DNA of 64,000 nucleotides from Acanthaster planci (lineage: Eukaryota; Echinodermata; Asteroidea; Valvatida; Acanthasteridae): contig NW_019091355.1 in assembly GCF_001949145.1 (NCBI RefSeq), positions 680,083 through 744,082 of the forward strand, given 5' to 3'. The notes under the pieces are model-generated. The model worked only from the letters and a program-made list of their open reading frames with translations, was not told the origin of the DNA and did not search any database. The translations under genes and the position numbers were made by a program. Below, piece by piece: positions 51,101 to 62,585 of the stretch. Every line of letters starts with the position of its first letter. Position 1 is the first letter of the stretch.

Positions 51101-51699
51101 TAGAAAACCGCTTAGCAGCACTCTAAAATTGCAATTAAGCTATAGTTGTAGGCTACCTGAAGATTCACAAAGTGCCTCATGCGTCCTCTTGACCAAATGG
51201 GACACGTGGAGAGAGAAGTTATCAAAGTTGTGAGGATCTGTCATAATTAATGGAAGCCATTTTGGAATAATGCGCATTCAGCGTAGGAATATGTATGATA
51301 TATGTAATGCTATAACGTACGTTACCATAACAATTCAATCCCACATGAAGTAATTTGTAGGATTGTAATGTGAAAGCTGAAGTGAGATGGTGTAGAAAGG
51401 GGACCATTTAATTAAAGTATAGCCAATAATTTAACTTTTCTCCAGGAGCAAGTTTTTTAATGTTGCTTAAAATTCACAGGTTTCGTGCAGGGTTTAAGCG
51501 TGTTTTTCGTTGCGGTGTAACGAGTCTGGACGACAACAACGGCCAACAACCGAGCGCCACTCCGATGTCTCCCACAAGCCAACATTTGATGTCGTCAACC
51601 AGTAGTTATCAGCGCGCCGCCAACGGTAAGCAGATGTTAGCTGCCAAGAATAGTCTGGTGACTGCAAGTGTGGTCGATTCAATGGAAGACACGTGCTGA
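45130..51699 (+). CDS. TKR: Tachykinin-receptor-like GPCR (copy 1), 4 exons
   Basis: Exons 45130-45719, 48560-48710, 49785-49981 and 51480-51699 join in frame to 385 aa. The start ATG has A at -3 and G at +4. All seven helices are encoded, with N-glycosylation site N18. Class A landmarks: GGN in TM1 (N48), NLAVAD in TM2 (D76), C103 pairing with C182, DRY at 127-129, P210 in TM5, CWLP at 262-265 and NPFIY at 303-307. MRTVTNYFLLNLA, AKRKVVKM and LAMSSSMYNPFIYC.LN.RFR.GFK..FRC are characteristic of tachykinin receptors. Introns fall after KRK and within the arginine codon before FRAGFK. C324 after helix 8 may be palmitoylated, and the tail is Ser/Thr-rich. Known role of the family: Gq-coupled neuropeptide receptors at the plasma membrane. 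A related peptide receptor type is possible; ligand unknown. Confidence 0.9.
45806..46238. mobile_element. long foldback element in receptor intron 1
   Basis: The arms, about 130 bases each (45806-45935 and 46109-46238), are clear inverted repeats with scattered mismatches and small indels, around a roughly 170-base centre. Ends read approximately GGCGTATCAAAATAAAGG, reverse-complemented at the right. No convincing target duplication is visible. It is a non-autonomous DNA transposon by structure; superfamily unknown. Confidence 0.75.
46520..46876 (+). mobile_element. 3' end of a non-LTR (CR1/L2-like) retrotransposon
   Basis: The plus-strand frame ending at 46786 has YLTN.L.P, LRST...LVVPRTRLASYGDR.FSR.AP.LRNSL.DHLR and F..P.KTFV..LAF. 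This is the familiar C-terminal tail of CR1/L2-type reverse transcriptase proteins. Downstream comes the short 3' UTR GCGCCTTGTAAGTGC and a (TTA)n tail at about 46857-46875. The 5' part is missing (dead-on-arrival copy). It lies in intron 1 of the receptor, sense to it. Confidence 0.85.
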
Positions 51700-51855
51700 G
51701 CGCGAACCACGTGGAGTTTTTTTACTTCAAACTTGACTGTGATAGGCTGGAATTTTCTCAAAATTGACTGTGAAAAACGATCGATCAGGAAAATCTGGAT
51801 GCCGTCTTGATATTTCTTGTTTTTTGTGATCGTGTGGTAAAGCACTTTTTTTGTG

Positions 51856-51861
51856 AATAAA
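51856..51861 (+). terminator. candidate polyadenylation signal, receptor copy 1
   Basis: AATAAA 156 bases past the receptor stop codon, at a normal distance for a short 3' UTR. Confidence 0.5.
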
Positions 51862-54800
51862 ACCATATCTGGGTACAATTTAAATCTTAGTATACAGCAG
51901 ACTTGTTTAATGAAAGATTGTAAATCTGAACTTCCCTGAGGAAGTGCAGTGTTGTGATGACCTTTTGGAGAGAGGTTTTAGGCCTCTTGATTGAAATAGA
52001 TCCGTTCACATTACAGTGTGCTACAAAATGTTTTCCTCGAACTGGCTATTTTCTTCCAACCTAGCAGTCGACATCTTGTAAACTTTATAATGCAATTGGA
52101 GATCCAGCCTTTAATGTTACTCGAAGTAAAATTTTCATATTGTTCTCTGTTGAATTTGCCCAAATCCAAAATATCATTACTCGTGTAATTCTCCCGCAAT
52201 GAACTGTAAAAAGGGCCTGTATACGGTAAGCTGGTTGCGCACTTCTGGTTGCTTTGCTTTTCTTAGACTGCTCCTGACTGTGCAGGTAAAAGATTTTAGA
52301 TAAAAGTATACTGTAATGAAACTTTGTTTGAGAAAAGATACTAAGTTTTGTCAATTACGTCTGTCTTTAATGCGCCGTTAGTGTAAATAAGAAGATTGGC
52401 ACAAACGTAAACCTAAGACGCCATTCTTTATTCCATGTGCCACCTCGCAATGTAAAAGGTATGAGTGCAGAATCACACTGAAAGTTCTGAAAAGCATGAC
52501 AAAAGATAGCGTGAGGGGTCGTGAGTGGACGTAGACGTAACGGATTGAGTGCAGGAAACTGTATGAGGGCGCTGTTTGCATTGTGAGGAAAACCAGGCTG
52601 CAGGGAAAACACACTGATCACGTACATGTCTTGTGTGTGCGCAATCAGACCAAACCGTTTTTACGTTAATAAAGCACCCGAGAGTACGTGCAGCTGAAAT
52701 AATGGTATATTTTGTCTTTATTGTATATAATCAAATTGAGCAAAAAAATCCACACTATGTGAATCAGGAAACTATATGTGCAGAGGATGAAAATTCACTT
52801 GGCCCCAAGCGTATCACGCGAACCATATGCCGCTTCTCCTGGAATTCACCAAGATGTGGCAGACTTTCGGAATTATAAGCTATAAATGTTTAAAGCTATG
52901 CCACCATACCACTCAGACTCTCTGCACATTGGCAAATGATACTGGCGTCAAGTGACACAGTACAAATGACTGTCCATACTTGTATTAAAACCTGCGTATA
53001 ACCAGAAGAGCGTCTGCTCTTAAATTGGCCTCAGGATTGCTGATATTCCAGTAATGAACATTCCACTGGCAGGAAGAGACCCCTACATAAGTTCAAACGG
53101 CAGTAATCACCATTCAATGCACGTAAAGGAATGTTGATGAGCAGTGCGACTGTTTTTAAATCCCAAGCCAATGCTTGTAAAACCAATAATGTTAGTGAAA
53201 TAGCATCACGTGAAATACGCCTGTTTCATTCAACGAGATAATATGAAACGCTGCGTTCATACAGCTTAAGAGATGAGCACGTGAGGTCAGGAGGGCAAAC
53301 GCAGATTTTGGGAAAAAACGGTGAGAACTTTAGCAGCATGGGTTTACTAAACTTTTGATAGAGAAACAGCTGGTGGACGAATGGCGTTATTAGTGAGTAT
53401 ACATGTTCTTAACTTGATGAACATTGGGTTTTAAAATGGAGCACTGGGGTTTACTTGGGGTGTGGCGAGGTTGACTCGCGGTTTGAGGCAGAGTGTGTCT
53501 TGCCGTTCTTGGGTTGATAAGTTGTACTTGACGAGGTGTAGGGTGTGTGGTTCAGTAGAGGCTCCTTAAAGTTGACTTCACTGGACAGGTCAACTTCAGA
53601 CGAGTCGAGTAGGTGAGTTGCGGTTAGTTGAGAAGTTTAAAACTAGAAGGTGCATTCGCGAGAAAGTTTAAGTAATAGATAGCCGTGAAGTGATCTGATG
53701 TGTAAAGTGTTTGAAACAAGTTAACGCGAGAGGTTCAGTGATGTGTGGGTCTAGTAAACAAGCAATGTGGCTTACCTTATGGAATGGGTGCTATAATTTT
53801 TTCTCTATCTTACTGAAACACGTCCATGGTTGTTTCAAATTTTTCAATTCACCTTCTTTAACTGTTCTGCCTTTTCAGTTGCAATGACATAGTTCCCTAC
53901 TTATTGCAGAGTTTGCCAATTATGGAGCAAAACTTTACGTTTTGGGGGGATGGCAGGCTGAAACCTTAGAACTGTGACATAATAGTGGTGAGCATTTCAC
54001 ACGATTATTACTGTGGAGCTCATGTGACATCATTCTATGCGTTCTGGAGCCTTTCGGTCAAGTAATCAGCGCAGGTCTGGTAAAACCCAGGATATGGGTC
54101 TCAACATTTCGTTTATATGTAATCACTTCTGCGTCAAGATGTCACGCAAAGCTGACTGTTTCAGGATTACCACTGGAGGTAATAGTTTAACCATACACCA
54201 ATAACCGACACACTATGAAAGGAATTAAAAGCCAAGAGATTACTTTCACATATGTGTATGTCTTTCCCACTGATTATTAGAATTCTTCCGAGTAGAAACA
54301 GATGTTCCTCTTGTTCAAAGTAAGGCTTAAGAATAGAATTTAAGTATAATGCATTTACCCCGTTTTCCAACCTGGTGTGTACAGTACTATTTTAATGTCA
54401 CTATATTAAGTGCAGTAAACTTTTTAGGTGTATTTTACATATTGGTAGTCCGTGGACTCCAGTTTGGCCATCTGTTGGTGGCAGTGGGCTTTTATCTATT
54501 TGTCTTTTTTTGAATAATTGTGTTTTCTGATGATGTTTGTGTGCTTACAGTGGTAATCAATCATGTATAATCCATCCCTTTTATTTGCTCTCCACTTTTT
54601 CAATCAATGCACATTTCGAGAACATTTAACAAAAATGACGTTCCGGTAATTTGACATAAAATTCAAATTTACGAATCTATCAGAATGTGACTGAAAATGT
54701 ACTGTAAAAGATCTCCAAAAATTGTGTCAAAGTTACTCATGTTAGTTTACCGCTTAACGGTAATGCCAATTATGTTTGAAGGGGTAATTCAAGCAATGTA

Positions 54801-57296
54801 AATTAAATCTCACTCAAAGTGTTGAAATGGATGTTAATGCTACGTCAGATTCATATTGATATCTGTTCCACCATCCCTCCAAAACCTACTTCTATGACAA
54901 CAAGAATTCTTGCTGCCCGGCTTATACTTTGAGAAACACTACCTTATCCAAATTAATAGGCCTACGGCCTTTTGAAAATTTGAAATACGCGTTTTGAGAA
55001 TGTGACCAGCTGGTCCGGAGAGTGCAGTCCTTACTTTTTAAACAGAGGCTTTACGGGAGATTTCCTGTTCACTGTCTCCGTGTCTAAAAGACGCCATATT
55101 TCAAATGATGCGACTTCGACCTTTGTCTCTCATTCAAATGTACTGTATCATTTGTTTTGAGTTTGGAGGTGGACAGGAACTCTCACAATTTATACTAGAG
55201 TCAAAGTCATTTAACATAAATTACACCGACAGAGGATCAAGCAGAAATATTGTGCATGTATGAATTTCCATTAATTTGACTGATGTTTCTATTCTGCTGC
55301 TCAGCTTTGGATGTACAGGAACTGGGACGAAAAAAAAGAAAAACAAACAATACAGCCTTGCCTTTGAAGACGTCCTGGAGTGCGCTTTTTCAATTAAATG
55401 AGCTTTGCAATTGTTTTAGCAGATCGCGTTGTCAGGAAGTAATTTAGCAACATAAATAGAAACACAGAAATACGCAGAATTCTGGCGTCAATCTGGGATA
55501 CATCCACTGGAAGCAAAATGAGCTAAATGACAATAACAAATAGATCGTAATGTGCCTTATTTGTGACTGATTCTTACCTGTTTTTTCTTCCTTATCAGTT
55601 TTTTTCACTAGCCATTTCACTCGGGTGGAAAATGTGCCACATTGGATGCGTTTAGATAATCGTAATGCCGTCAGTCAATCAACTGTCAGAACACGTCAGA
55701 TCGAGCAAGGATAAGCGGACGAATAAGCGTGGTTCTAGGCCAACTCCGTTTTGTAGTACAATCCACAACCCTGGAATTCAATTAACAGTGCAGCCCCTAC
55801 TTCAGTAACTGCGCATAAGGCATGTTGGAGTAATTCCAACTACGCGGAGCGAATAACCGAACATTAGCTCACAATTAAGTGTTACGTAACAATTTTCTAG
55901 CTTTGTTTGAAAAGTGGACCATTCAACCAACAAAACACAATTCTCGCATCAGGTAAAACGCGAAGTCTGTATACCAAATGGAAGACCAGATTGCCGAACT
56001 ACTCGCACAAATTATACGCGGGAAGAACAGACACTCTCAGTGCTCTCGTTCAACATGTAAAACTCAAGCTCATAAAAAGGGCAATAACTGAGAGAAAAAT
56101 CAGCCTCAGCCACATATGCATTTTGCTTGCTGATTCGCTCGAGGTAATCGCAGGAGGTAATCCTGCTTCCTGTACAGTTTGCACACACAATTATACAGTG
56201 GATTCTTAATACATTATGTCTTCCCACTAGTCCATGGAACTTACCTTACAAACAACTTCTCCAAGCCCTGGTATAAACTTTACAACTGTAATGCCGATCG
56301 TGCGGAGGGGTCGCTCATCTCTCTTGCAAACATTTTTGAGAAATCCAGGCGAATATTGACGTTCATTATGCACTGGCCCTTTCCATGATGAAGATACAGT
56401 AAAACCTCCTCTTAAACCACAGATTTCAGGAAGTTTGTCCTCTAGTGTGTTAATTTGTAAAAGCCATATAGACACATTGATTAGCCTAAGGCAAACTGAA
56501 TTCCTCTCTGGATTAAGTTAACCCAGGTCAGCAAACTCACATCGACTTCATTGCATTGTAATTACCTTTGAGAATACTGCTAAGACCAAAAGGTCAAAGT
56601 GACAGCGCCCTCCAGTGTGATATGCTATGTTGCATCACATTTTATTTCCCAAATTTACATTGGGTACTCTTTAAGTAAGCTGTGGAGATGTTTGTCTTAA
56701 GAATATAGGTATTCTGCATAGTATGTATGGTAAGGGCAAGTAAGTAGGTTACTACAAAGGGGTGCATTTACATGGGTTATCAGTGATGCGTGCGCGTCAA
56801 TGGTGATAAAAAAAACCGAGGCACACATGTCTGACGCATGTGCAGTACAAGCGCGCTCATTCAGCATTATGACGTTTTGTTTGGAAACGAGAGTAACACA
56901 GTGAAGTATTATAGGTAGGATGCACAAGGCGAATAAACACATGCTTAATGAAGGCGGAGAAAGCAAACTGTCATAGATGGCATTTAAAACTAAATATAAA
57001 GAGAAACGGCGGATGATATCAGGTAAGCCTTTTATGCGTATAGGCCTAATCCGTAGAACTAATTTGCTTATTTCCTATACCATCAGAGAAATATTCTTTC
57101 AAGGTGATTGAGTGACACTGAGGTTGGCACGGTAGCCCAAGTGAGAGCGTAAAAGTGTTCTGCGTAACAGTTTTCCTCGAATGGTCTTCCGCGGAACATT
57201 AAAAATCGAATTGGATGTCAAGGGCTAGCCTACGTTTTTGACACGGAACCGCTTACAGAAAAAAATGTTTTGGACGCTAAGTTAGCTACATAATCT
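51862..57296. other. intergenic between the convergent receptors, left part
   Basis: No gene recognised. Overlapping short frames at 52.37-52.63 kb (minus) have no domain. A C-poor, G/T-rich tract lies at about 53390-53770. CTCF-like words occur at 54471 and 56605. The rest is AT-rich unique sequence. Confidence 0.5.
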
Positions 57297-57767
57297 ATGA
57301 CGGAAGTAATGAAACTGCAGTGGTGTTTTTCCTCAACACGTTTTCGAACGCCCACTTCAGGCACGATGCTACACTATAGAAAGAGCAGTGACCAGGACGT
57401 CACAGAGTCCGCCATCTCGGATCGAAATCCCGCCCTTTTCCCGCGAGATTACTTGAAGCCTCTGCTGCCGCAGGATTTCCCCCTGGCCGTGCGTCGATCC
57501 CAGGTCCTGTGGGACGCGCAGAACGAGCTGCTCCAGCGCGCCACGGAGGCTACAAGGCGGATGGAGGTGGCCAAAGCGAAGTTCTACGCATGGCCCGATA
57601 CAGACGGTGACCGTAAACGGACGGCTGGACCTTGCCAACTGCTCAGGAACTACCGTAACTGGGAGAAGGTGACTGATGAGGGCGCGCTTTTCTCTCAAAG
57701 GGAAACAACCCACTACAGGACTCGCAGAGTTCATTTCAATAAAGAAATCAAAATTATCAGAATTTAG
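57297..57767 (+). CDS. unrecognised 156-aa protein with C-terminal RVxF motif
   Basis: A single open frame with ATG at 57297 and stop at 57765-57767; an in-frame ATG at 57366 (MLHYRK) is an alternative start. The stretch 57360-57690 is clearly more GC- and CpG-rich than its AT-rich flanks, as in the real exons here, which supports coding. The protein is hydrophilic, with no signal peptide or membrane segment. It has a Pro/Leu region (FPRDYLKPLLPQDFP), a charged helix-like stretch (QNELLQRATEATRRMEVAKA) and a basic C-terminus. RVHF (144-147) followed by hydrophobic IKII fits the RVxF-phi-phi motif that docks protein phosphatase 1. I know no family for it. It could also be one exon of a larger gene, since GTGACT at 57669 is a possible donor. 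Confidence 0.55.
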   Translation: MTEVMKLQWCFSSTRFRTPTSGTMLHYRKSSDQDVTESAISDRNPALFPRDYLKPLLPQDFPLAVRRSQVLWDAQNELLQRATEATRRMEVAKAKFYAWPDTDGDRKRTAGPCQLLRNYRNWEKVTDEGALFSQRETTHYRTRRVHFNKEIKIIRI

Positions 57768-59760
57768 GTTTGAGAATATGGACATCGCACTCCTTACTCG
57801 AATTCAATTGCACGACTTCATTCTTACAGTACAGCTAAAGCAATCAAGGTATTATATTTTTCCACAGGTATGTTGTGCGTTAACCATTGGGGGATACTTG
57901 CAGAAATTTGAGAGCTAGAGTGGGCTAAAAGGCATTACTTATGGATACTGGTAACATATCCTGGCTAAGTGCAACTTTGACTTTTAACAGGACTCCGTCT
58001 AAAGTTACGCCTAGATTAACTTGTCATGTAACTTGTCACTGCCCTTTCTTAAAAGCGTTGAAAAAACCCACTTCCTCACAAGAACAAAAGAGACAAAACT
58101 CAGTTTTGTTTAACAGCTCATTTCATTAATTTAATTAACTACACAGGTTGATATAAATATTTTGTGTATTTTGTATTTATACAGCGAAGTTACACTATAT
58201 ACATAACCACGGTTATTTGGTCAATCAGAAGTTAGCTGGAGAGCGAGGCGGTGAAGTTACATTCATCATAAAAAGATTTTTACACTTAAATGGAAAAAAT
58301 GCAAACAGCATTTAAAAATCTTTGAGAATTAAAGACAGGGTATACAATCGATTTTTTAACTTTCAATCAGTATCTGTGAATGAGTTACTGGGAGCCTGAA
58401 TACCAAAAATGGGTTGTTACTGAAATTTTAAATAAGAGACCACACGCATTGAAGATAGCTTTTTGTAAATCCTGATATTATATCAAAATATTGACAATAT
58501 ATACCGGTGAAGGCACTGAACAGAAAAAAAGAAATCTGAATGTAGTTGTTATCTGGAGAACAACCTCGAAACAAACCAACTTAGGTACTCATACTCCATA
58601 GACATTCAAAGCATTGTCAGAATTCAAGGTACACTAAAGGTTCCGATAAATGTTTCTGTACGTGGGCGTGATTTGTCAAACAATTTTGCCCATGTGAAAA
58701 GCAACACCAAGTGCGCGCGGTCTAAGTAATGGAAGGCATGCTTTGAAAGGATCGCTGGACCTAACGTTGCTTGTTTCCAGTCTCAAGTTATTTCATACAT
58801 AAATAATCTGAAGTCTTTGGCCTTTAAATAGCAGTCTGCCGTTCTGCCTCCTTCCTAACATTGCCATCTCTTTGGTTACTCTGTAAAAGTTTTTCTGGCA
58901 GTTATGCTATCTTGTTTCAGGGATATTTCACTGTGGATTCCGTTAATTAAATTCAATTCAGTAGACATGACATTTACAACGTCCCCGCTGAAGTGCCAAG
59001 GCTGAGGCAGTAAATGTAAAAGGTAAGATAGTCAGGTTGTGCATAAATGGCCAACTTACAAAGCTCCACGAAAAGTGAAGCTGTGTAATTTTATTTGGTG
59101 CAACAGCAAAAACATGAGAGCAAGAAATTAGCATATTAAGAATGTTAACAACTTTGACCCAATGAGCTAGTCTTATTTTTGAAGTTGCACCTGACACTCA
59201 TTGCACTACATGATTCAGGAAAGGTTTGGTGTGGCAATTCAAAGTCATCACCTAAAGTGAGTATGTGAAGCCGGCTGTAACTAATTTTGCCATTCGCCTG
59301 AAATTTGTACCTTCCAAAATACCCTAACCCTTCAATTCGCATCAAACTGTTGGTATTAAGTAGCACCATGCACTGGAAATAGCGTGCAGATTCGTTGCGT
59401 GATGGGTCACAGCGTGTAGTCGTAGAAAATGTACACTCATGGCCACGTCAACATTTCTTGGCTACGGCTAGAAATACTACGCACCCCCACCGGAAGCCGT
59501 AAACTCCCGGCTACATCAAGTCCCCATATTATGCACGGTTTTGCCGGCCGTTAAATTTGCAATAAAAGTACATTTTACGCAGTCGAAAGGTTTGTCACAA
59601 ATCACAGTATAACTAACTTGATCCAGGAACGCTGAGGACTCCCACACTCCTCGTGAATCCAACCTGTGCACACAAAGAGAAGCCATTTTCAAGGAACTTG
59701 TGTCCAAAAGTGCTTGTGTAGATTGGGTTTGAAAATGGTAAGAACAGTCAAAGCTACAGT
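57768..59760. other. intergenic, 3' flank of receptor copy 2
   Basis: AT-rich, no gene seen. Its right part is probably 3' UTR of the minus-strand receptor. A short stretch near 59400-59515 contains TTGGCTACGGCT and may be another decayed dispersed-repeat copy. Confidence 0.5.
59090..59095 (-). terminator. candidate polyadenylation signal, receptor copy 2
   Basis: AATAAA on the minus strand, about 670 bases past the stop codon. No closer canonical hexamer was noticed; weak evidence. Confidence 0.25.
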
Positions 59761-62585
59761 CTAGAAAATATCATCTGTTGAGTCTACTACGCTGATCCCC
59801 ATTATACTTGTTCGGCACAAGAGGGCGGGCTTGCCATTCGCGATATTGCGATTGACGCCTGTGGTCGAGGTTGCCGCGGCGCTGGAAGCAGTGGGTGTTA
59901 GTGGGATTCTTCTCCCCAGGCCCTTGCCGTCGCTTGAGCTCTTACTCTTGGGAACGAGGCAACGAAACACACGCTTGAAACCAGCTCGGAATCTGGAATC
60001 GAGACAAACGAAGGAAATAAGTATGCATTTTCCCTGAAAATGATAATAGAAACATGTTCAAGTCAGGGGCTACAGCTTTAGAGACAACTGATGACTATCT
60101 TATCAGGGCCGTTTTCCAATGCTCAACTTTGGCTACGTCTGCTGCTTCATCTGTTTTTTTACTTGCTGACTTTGAACCTGTAAGCGCAGTAATCAGTCTA
60201 ATAGTGCCACGAAACATCAAATAAGATGCAGGAAAGCCAAAAAGTACAGCAATCCAATGTAATTTAAACCTTTCAGGCCCACAATTGGGGATTGGTTTTG
60301 AGAACGAAGCCTGAGACGGAGACGAAGTTGAGTATTGGAAAACGGCCCAGTGTTCCTGGAAATAAAACTGATTATGCTGCCGTAAACCCCCTTTGTCGCA
60401 ATCCTGCATTTGTGATTAGATCGGACAATTAGGCGACTATGGAAGGGCTCCTTTGATGCCCCTGTATAACTATCACCTGCATCAATTACGTGGAAATGTT
60501 TTTGTACACAACAAACCTATCATTAAGCCAGCAGTAGATGAATGGATTGTACATGGAACAGCTCATGGCGATCGTCCAAATGGAGAGGTAAATGTGAACA
60601 GCGTAAGGCTTCATGTAGATGTCATCGTGGAGAAAGGCAAGGAACTGGTAGACGTGAAGCGGGAACCAGCACACGGCAAATACAGCTATAACAAGCACAA
60701 TCATCTTCACAACCTGAATAACACACCATAAAATATCACAAATAACAGGTGTAATATCTTTGAGATAACGACGCTGCAATATCTGGAAAATCGTTGTTCC
60801 GTTGAAATGCTCAAACGTATACAATAAATCATGACATACAGCTTTAAGAAATTTCGAAAACGTCTACAGTCATAAAATGCCTCCAATTTATTGACAATTG
60901 AAATTTTAAGTCCTCAGTTCGTTTATATCGTGTCCATTTTCTCAAAGAAAAAGTAGAGTAAACTCAACAGGGTTTGGTGAATTGACGCGGAAAAGCATTG
61001 TCAACTCGTCCGCGTATTGATGCACTTCCCTCCATTTATGGCAAATCATTCATGTACTTTACGAGGCAAAAGGGAATGTCGGCGCGCATTTTATGCTCTT
61101 ATGAGCTCGATATTGCCCTCGATATTACCTCCGATATTGCAGGGCATATTTCCGATTGGAAGCCTCTTCGGCAACTATTTGTCACAGCGCATCCACATCA
61201 AATGCAATTCCAAATGGAAGACCTTCTTGCGATTGTACCGCCCAGAATAAAAAGGGCAAGCAAAGTAGAAATCTCTGTCATCGTGGTTTTATCTCGACAC
61301 ACTGCCGCCAAGCACAGCAGATACACAAACCATGTGGATCGCTTGATTGAATATGCCTGTTTTGACAGACAAATTTGAAATGCTTATAAACAAAGTATGC
61401 AGGTGCCATGGTTACCAACATTACCGTCTCCAACAACACTGGCTAGTTTGATTTCCCTTCTTGGTATTGTTTTAGACTTCAGTGTACATTTGTCAGACGG
61501 GCTTGCAAAAATGAGGAATGTGTTTTTTGCAAGACGGATGTTTTCTTTGGCTTCCATTACGCCCCTGGTCAATCATTGTGTACCATAGAGCCGAGTGCAC
61601 TTAGTCAGCAGGCGTTGGTTGGGCGTCCTGTTTAAACTGTGCCAAAGGGGTGATGCAAAAGCCTTGTCTAAATTCTTCCTAACCACAAAATACGAATTTT
61701 ACCCGCAAGATTTCCCAAAACTTCCAAACCAACTATTAATCGTATAAAGATTGAGCTAGGTACACTGTAGAATATCGTCAATACATTCAACATTGTCGGC
61801 CTATAAATGTTATTCCAGTACTTCTCCTTTTTTTCCTAATAAAAATGCAAACGTCTCTCATTTTATTCACTCTTTCAAGCCTCGTTAGTAGATAAAGGGG
61901 AAAACACTTGACACGAGACTAGAATCACTAGAGACGTAACGTGAGCAGCCTCTTCTGATACGCTGCAGGCCGTTTTCAACATTCTTTCAAGGGAATGCCT
62001 GACTGGTAGTCACTTTGGGTCAGGATCGGGGATAGACCACTTCCGATGAACTACTGAAAATTTATTCGATTTACAAACGAGCTTTGGGAAAATCAGTAGA
62101 GAGCTTTTCACAAGAATTACACGTAACCGTAAGACATGACATGTCCGCTGGTAACCCTGTGTTATTAGGAAACAATGAGCAACAAAGCATCGGACATGGC
62201 ACGTTCACCGATAACTTTTTTGGCCGATAATTGAACTCAGCAAAATTTAGTGAGCTTCGCAACGCAGTCACATCATCGGTCCCGGATGGTACCTTTAAAG
62301 GCCAATGTTGAATAAGGTCAGGTCAAGGAAACATGTCACCCAACTCGATCCTACCCCCTTCCTTGGCAATCCCTCCTTTCTCTCACTCTGCATCTTATCT
62401 CCACGGTCAACAAGTCCTCCCTCCCATCCTTTACCTTCCGCTTTGCCTTGAGCTGTCTGGCGCGGTTGGGTATATACTCGCCCAGTACATCACCATGCCA
62501 CAGCTTGACGCCGATGACCGTGTAACAAGCAGCCAACGTAGCTAATGGCAGACAATACAGCAGCACGAATGTGATGACGTTGTAC
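59761..62585 (-). CDS. TKR: Tachykinin-receptor-like GPCR (copy 2), partial, 3' exons
   Basis: Three exons in transcription order: 62585-62435 (151 nt), 60713-60517 (197 nt) and 59992-59761 (232 nt, ending in TAG). They encode TM5 to the C-terminal tail, with CYTVIGVKLW in TM5, CWFPLH in TM6, IAMSCSMYNPFIYCWLND in TM7 and FRAGFKRVFRC in helix 8. Exon 1 (N-terminus to TM4) is not within 62586-64000 and presumably lies beyond the window. The first two exons have exactly the lengths and phases of exons 2 and 3 of copy 1, and the proteins are about 70% identical over them by eye. The tails differ. The pair is convergent, so this is an inverted local duplication. Confidence 0.9.

Noticed and set aside
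61000-61380. 126-codon frame within receptor copy 2 intron
   Set aside because: Contains short internal CGATATTGC-like repeats, no domain, and is inside an intron on the opposite strand.
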